Assembly (NCBI GenBank): GCA_963922875.1
Contig: CAWUJH010000011.1
Coordinates: 1-64,000 of the forward strand
Source of the DNA: Ketobacter sp963922875
Lineage (GTDB): Bacteria > Pseudomonadota > Gammaproteobacteria > Pseudomonadales > Ketobacteraceae
DNA length: 64,000 nucleotides
Reading direction: 5' to 3'
The position numbers and the translations under genes are program-made. Below, piece after piece: positions 59,791 to 64,000 of this stretch. The notes beneath the pieces were generated by a model that was given only the letters and a program-made list of their open reading frames with translations, was not told the origin of the DNA and did no database searches. The number at the start of each line of letters is the position of its first letter. Position 1 is the stretch's first letter.

Positions 59791-61884
59791 TTAAAGACAA
59801 GGGTCCCCTTGCGCAACGCCAACCCCAATTACCGGTGCTTGCCCCTGCGCCAGATGCTCCATAAAACACCCGTACTGATGCTTGATTTCTTCGCGCTGAA
59901 AAGTCACTTCATGACCGTTATAAAGCATAACCGGGTTGTTGTTGCGATAACGGGCCACCACCGCAGTACGTTCACCATAACCGGGAACCACCACGTTGTT
60001 CACCGCAGGATAATCCAGTTGTTTACTGCCCGCGATTTCCATATGGGGGAATAACGTCAGATGATATTTATTACCAATATCGTTCCCCACTAAATCCACT
60101 CCCAGAGACATTAACACCGTACGCTGGGCATCTTCACTCAGGAAGTAGTCCATAAAACCTGAAAATGCCAAAACATGGGGCGGCTCTTTGGTGGGGTAAC
60201 GCAGCAGGCCATCCAGATTCGCCGTGGGTTCTGCACTGCCCCACAACCATTCCATTAACATTAAAAATGGATGGGCGTCATCCAGCACCGCAGTCTGATT
60301 GGTTACTATGGCATTCATCGCCAAACGAAAGCCTTCATTGTTGGAATACAACTTGGTCCAGGTTCCAGAGATTCCAGAGAATATGGCCCCCTGATAGGGT
60401 TTGGGATCGGCAGCGACAACCAGACTACTGACCCAGTGCCCGTGAGACTGCCCCATATTCACCTGCATGCGAGGATCAATTTTAAAAGCCTGCGCTAAAC
60501 CGGGGTCGGCTTCAGGGCACAAGTCTGCCGGAATAGTTAAGCGATCCAAAATCCGCCGAAAATAAATACGCTCCCAGGCCATCTGGTAGTAACTGCCTTG
60601 CATGCCCACGGGATTATATGGGCTATACACGATGGCACCACCAATCAAACTCAGCACGCGACCTAAATGATCGTAGGAGATATGACCGGCCATTCCAGAG
60701 CTAGCCCACCCCCGTTCGGCCGCGATTTGCGACGGCCCTTTGCCTTTTTTGCCAATATAATAGGGAAACTGAGTCACATCGAAGTGATCAAACTCACCGC
60801 GATCCCACACTTGATGAGCCCGCCCAGATGCACCATGAACATAATGCATAATAGGAAAGCCATTGGCAGGCATGGTCTCATTTTTGGGGATAGTCACCAC
60901 AAACTCAGCCTGACGGGAATACTGCTGGATGGGAGCCCCCTGATCGTCCCACTCGATTTCGCCTCCCGCGAACAAATAAGGTACAACTCCTTTTTGATAG
61001 CCGGGAATTTCCACAAAGCCACGGATAACACAAAACTCAGGGTACTCCGTGTAAAGCTCCAAAGGACCAACCGGAATCTCCGGTAAGGTTTCGGCAGACT
61101 TGGCAACGGCGGCAGCGCCCTTATAGAAGCGCTGCAACGGCTGACCTGTCGTCCACACCGAAGCACCAACGATAGAACGGGTGGCAATATTCTGTTCGGC
61201 TAGGTAGTCACGTAAAGGTTGATAAACTTGGGCTACAGCTGGCTCCACTTTTGACCTGGCGTTGGCCGCCAAAACGGCACCTAGCTGTTCATTCTGAGCC
61301 AATGAACGCGGCCCCTTGGTGGGCATCGAGTCTAACACTATAACCGCATAGGTGGTTTCGGGCCGAAAATTAACGCCTAGGGTAACCTGCACCTGAAGTA
61401 AGTGTTCAGGACGATAGTCGCCGTTGGCGTGGGTCATTGAAACCTGGAGCGGAAAACGACGCCCATATTCAGGAGAACTACGATCAATATCGATCAGCTG
61501 TATCGGTGACTCCGCAGAGGCGAAATCAAGATCCCAAGTGGGCAATGCAGCAACATCCAAGGGACCATTAAAGGGTAAATACACTGGCATTACCGTGTGG
61601 TAGCCCTGGGTAATTTTAGGCACGCTGTTAATATAAGCGCGGGTCAGCAAATGACTCTTACGTGGAAAGTCCGCCATATCGATGGAACCATCCGCTCGCT
61701 TTCTTAAATCGGAGGGAAAGCCATTGAGATAAAATTGATAAGGACCGCTGCCAGACTCGAAACCCGGCAAGGCCATTTCCATCACTACGGGTTTTGAACC
61801 GCCACAACCACCGGTTAAGGCAAAAAAAATTAGGAAAACACAGTGCCCAAAATGGCGGTAGGTTTTAGTCACGATAATTTTCAC
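59791..61884 (-). CDS. Secreted lipoprotein with alpha/beta-hydrolase-like domain
   Basis: The 697-residue protein has a lipoprotein signal (HCVFLIFFALTGGC). An N-terminal beta-rich region (about 40-230) leads to a catalytic-like part. MGQSHGHWVSSL (about 490) fits the GxSxG nucleophile elbow, and IMHYVHGASG upstream fits an oxyanion region. The family is probably a large lipase/esterase-like lipoprotein. The start is GTG. The substrate is unknown. Confidence 0.65.
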   Translation of the reverse strand: MKIIVTKTYRHFGHCVFLIFFALTGGCGGSKPVVMEMALPGFESGSGPYQFYLNGFPSDLRKRADGSIDMADFPRKSHLLTRAYINSVPKITQGYHTVMPVYLPFNGPLDVAALPTWDLDFASAESPIQLIDIDRSSPEYGRRFPLQVSMTHANGDYRPEHLLQVQVTLGVNFRPETTYAVIVLDSMPTKGPRSLAQNEQLGAVLAANARSKVEPAVAQVYQPLRDYLAEQNIATRSIVGASVWTTGQPLQRFYKGAAAVAKSAETLPEIPVGPLELYTEYPEFCVIRGFVEIPGYQKGVVPYLFAGGEIEWDDQGAPIQQYSRQAEFVVTIPKNETMPANGFPIMHYVHGASGRAHQVWDRGEFDHFDVTQFPYYIGKKGKGPSQIAAERGWASSGMAGHISYDHLGRVLSLIGGAIVYSPYNPVGMQGSYYQMAWERIYFRRILDRLTIPADLCPEADPGLAQAFKIDPRMQVNMGQSHGHWVSSLVVAADPKPYQGAIFSGISGTWTKLYSNNEGFRLAMNAIVTNQTAVLDDAHPFLMLMEWLWGSAEPTANLDGLLRYPTKEPPHVLAFSGFMDYFLSEDAQRTVLMSLGVDLVGNDIGNKYHLTLFPHMEIAGSKQLDYPAVNNVVVPGYGERTAVVARYRNNNPVMLYNGHEVTFQREEIKHQYGCFMEHLAQGQAPVIGVGVAQGDPCL

Positions 61885-61895
61885 CGTCCGTTGTA

Positions 61896-61966
61896 GTTTT
61901 TGTTTTTACGGTATGTTTTTGTTTTTACTGTATAAGATCTATGTATAAGATCTGCGTATAAGATAT
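61896..61966. repeat. Two short tandem repeats upstream of the lipoprotein gene
   Basis: A 19-bp unit (GTTTTTGTTTTTACGGTAT) occurs twice at 61896-61914 and 61915-61933 with one mismatch. A 12-bp unit (TGTATAAGATCT) then occurs at 61929, 61942 and, less exactly, 61955, a 13-bp period. They lie just before the start of the leftward lipoprotein gene and could alter its promoter. Confidence 0.75.
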
Positions 61967-62107
61967 ACGCCCCCTAACTCAGCTTAGCGGCCAAGTTAGC
62001 ATACTCTAGTTTAAAGCCAGGCAGAAACCAATCAGAAGCAACGAAAACCATGATCTTCTTCAAAGAAAGCAACGATCTATTAAATTAACAACACATAGCT
62101 TGGCAAG

Positions 62108-62142
62108 AAGTGGCCAGACTACACTGAGTAGTCTGGCCACTT
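62108..62142 (-). repeat. Perfect 15-bp inverted repeat after the DmsB-DmsC gene
   Basis: Arms at 62108-62122 and 62128-62142 pair without a mismatch around a 5-base loop. It lies 31 bp past the stop codon at 62174. No T-run follows on either strand, so it is not a standard terminator; it may stabilise the mRNA 3' end or act with Rho. Confidence 0.75.
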
Positions 62143-62173
62143 ATTACCACGAAGATTAACGAGAAAATAAAAA

Positions 62174-64000
62174 TTAATGGAGATTAGGAACTACCCCCAC
62201 CTGTGGCATTTCAGCTAAACCTATATCTCGGGCGTGTTCTTCAAACCCCTTGTTTTTCCAGAAGAATGCACCAGGCATCGTGGTAGGTATCACTAACACA
62301 TAGAACAAGGCACGTCCCACCAACAGACTGAATAGCGCTACCGCTCCGTACAATGAGTATACTGCGACGCCTAAGCCACTTCCCATGGGTAACAAAAACA
62401 TCAGCGCAGAAAGTACAACAGCAAAGGCTAACAATCCGTTACGTAACCAATAGGTTTTACCAAAGGTAGTTGACTGAATGTAATGTGCCGCCGCACCTTC
62501 ACCCTGCTCCGTATTCAAGTAACGAGCATGCGCCATAAGCCCGAAGGCTTCTAAGATACAACCGAAAAACGCCATGGCACCCAGCACAGGAACAAGCGCT
62601 TGAGTATGCATGCCACTTACAATATATAAAGGCAACAAAAACATGGCTAACAGTAGCGACCCCAAGCTGAACTGCGTACCAAAAAAAGACGTGATTACCT
62701 GCCAGTGATTCCAAAAAGGACGGGCTTTTATCCGATATATTTTGTGCATAAACCACAGTCCTGCTAAACCGGACACAACGGCAAAAAACCCGGCAATTTG
62801 CGCCAACCATTCAACAATATTCCAGTTCAACCATAGATTGATTAATTTGAAGAAAGTAAATCCCACAACACCATTTAAAAACAGGGCAACACCCAATGCT
62901 TCGCGGGACAATGGCGAGTATTTTAGGTTGTTAAACCCTCGATAAAATCGTAGGGGCTTACCTAAATGCAGAGTAGAAAGCACCAACACCGCAACCTGAA
63001 TGGCAATTAATACGGCCAACATGGGGATATACATCACGCTGGTCTCGATCATTGCAATACTTTCCAGACCAAACCAAGGAGCAAAAAACAACACCATAAA
63101 GGCCCCCATCACTGCCTGAGTGGACAGCGTAAAAATCACCAGGGGGTTTTCTCGCGAACTCAGCCGCTCGAAACTCCATCGGGTTTCTTTGCCAACTTTT
63201 TCGTCCACTACTGAGCGAAATTGACCGTTATCGCCTTTGTGGTATTTCACCGGCATAGTGTCGGTACGGGTTACTTCATTGGGCATGGTCCGCGTTTGCT
63301 GGAAGCGAATATTCGGCTGCGTAATACTGGGATCAGGAAAGCCTGGAATTTGAGTCAATACCTGATCGCGATTCTCCGGCACATTTTCCACCACACCAAA
63401 GTTCAACGCGTTCCCCAGACAGGCCGACACACAGGCAGGCTTCAAACCTTCTTCCAGGCGATCCACGCACATATTACATTTGGACACCTGTCCTTGAATG
63501 GGATCTAACTGGGGCGCATTATACGGGCACACCCAAGTACAATAACCGCAACCAAAACAAGTATCAGGATCCTGTAGAACAGCCCCGTATTCAGCATGTT
63601 TGGTATAAGCGCGAGTAGGACAACCTTTTAAACAAACTGGGTCATCACAATGATTACAGGCCATTGAGATATTCATGCGCTTGTAATCCGGATAGGTTCC
63701 ACCTTCAACATAACCAACAGATCGGAAACTGATATGGGCCGGATTGCCATTTTTTTCGCTACAGGCAGCTTCACAAGCATGGCAACCAATACAATTATCC
63801 GCCGTAAAATGAAAGCCATGCTGTTTGTAACGGTTGGGGTTTTCGCCCACGGCAGGGTTTTCATTTATCTTTAAAGAACGCCCTTCTGGTAATGCGCCAC
63901 CCGACAAATCCAGCAAATCGATTTTACGCCCATAACGATTCACTTCATGAACTTGCGGGTCAAATAACTTGGCGTAGTTCTGTTCTCCGGGGCGTTGCTC
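62174..64000 (-). CDS. DmsB-DmsC fusion: iron-sulfur and membrane-anchor subunit, 5' end off the right edge
   Basis: The frame runs open through the right edge, so the start is not seen; a GTG at 63943 is probably internal. The N-terminal part has four [4Fe-4S] motifs (CIGCHACEAAC, CNHCDDPVCLKGC, CFGCGYCTWVC, CNMC...CVSAC), like DmsB. The C-terminal part has about eight membrane helices, like the DmsC anchor. In DMSO-reductase-family complexes these are separate subunits; here they are fused. A molybdopterin catalytic subunit gene may lie beyond the edge. The substrate is unknown. Confidence 0.88.
   Translation of the reverse strand, partial: EQRPGEQNYAKLFDPQVHEVNRYGRKIDLLDLSGGALPEGRSLKINENPAVGENPNRYKQHGFHFTADNCIGCHACEAACSEKNGNPAHISFRSVGYVEGGTYPDYKRMNISMACNHCDDPVCLKGCPTRAYTKHAEYGAVLQDPDTCFGCGYCTWVCPYNAPQLDPIQGQVSKCNMCVDRLEEGLKPACVSACLGNALNFGVVENVPENRDQVLTQIPGFPDPSITQPNIRFQQTRTMPNEVTRTDTMPVKYHKGDNGQFRSVVDEKVGKETRWSFERLSSRENPLVIFTLSTQAVMGAFMVLFFAPWFGLESIAMIETSVMYIPMLAVLIAIQVAVLVLSTLHLGKPLRFYRGFNNLKYSPLSREALGVALFLNGVVGFTFFKLINLWLNWNIVEWLAQIAGFFAVVSGLAGLWFMHKIYRIKARPFWNHWQVITSFFGTQFSLGSLLLAMFLLPLYIVSGMHTQALVPVLGAMAFFGCILEAFGLMAHARYLNTEQGEGAAAHYIQSTTFGKTYWLRNGLLAFAVVLSALMFLLPMGSGLGVAVYSLYGAVALFSLLVGRALFYVLVIPTTMPGAFFWKNKGFEEHARDIGLAEMPQVGVVPNLH

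Overview
The window reads as a chromosomal segment of a heterotrophic gammaproteobacterium, most like marine members of the Pseudomonadales/Oceanospirillales. The evidence is a split class II ribonucleotide reductase (NrdJa/NrdJb), a long-form isocitrate lyase, TamA/TamB, Mpl, PurU, a PPi-type phosphofructokinase and a Pseudomonas-like nitrate assimilation cluster. No rRNA, tRNA, CRISPR array or transposase was seen. The left 2.4 kb is accessory in character; most of the rest is ordinary chromosome.

Layout. 1-2426: minus-strand accessory genes (a DUF4062-like/TPR protein running off the left edge, a small protein of unknown function, and a coiled-coil protein with two membrane helices). 2611-6922: nrdJa-nrdJb with its terminator, an intein placed directly before the radical cysteine, and a candidate NrdR box pair upstream. 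7304-9262: acs. 9259-10904: a DNA-alkylation-repair operon (2OG oxygenase, Ada-like zinc protein, AlkB). 11100-13316: Smr protein, fatty acid desaturase with a palindromic operator, and a small winged-helix regulator. 13484-15388: a TIM-barrel isomerase-like protein and an orphan periplasmic binding protein. 15555-19799: mpl, a membrane protein, pfp, purU. 19837-24227: a GT39-like membrane glycosyltransferase and a beta-propeller lipoprotein.

24239-35074 is an assimilatory nitrate/nitrite regulon. The nitrate transporter and a PP2C-kinase fusion are read leftward; a FAD reductase and the nitrate reductase are read rightward, followed by nirBD. Near-consensus sigma-54 promoters face both ways from the shared 27463-27836 region, with NtrC-like half-site pairs between them. 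A third sigma-54-like element precedes nirB. The likely logic is nitrogen-limitation control of uptake, nitrate reduction and nitrite reduction together.

35573-39234 holds a large membrane protein with a C-terminal P-loop ATPase domain, followed by an MscS-type channel. 39495-40952: cupin lipoprotein and ppa. 41058-46125: a divergent signalling module of two histidine kinases and an HD-GYP protein. 46667-54433: a predicted BPI/TULIP-fold lipoprotein followed by tamA-tamB. 54549-56522: inverted DnaA-box-like repeats, a cupin, a thioesterase, and a NarL-type regulator with a decayed sensor kinase. 56882-61884: aceA, a GFA-family protein and two lipoproteins. 62174-64000: a DmsB-DmsC fusion running off the right edge.

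The best leads for undescribed biology are the TULIP lipoprotein beside tamAB, the ATPase/MscS pair, and the DUF4062 accessory block. All three are inferences from sequence patterns and gene order.
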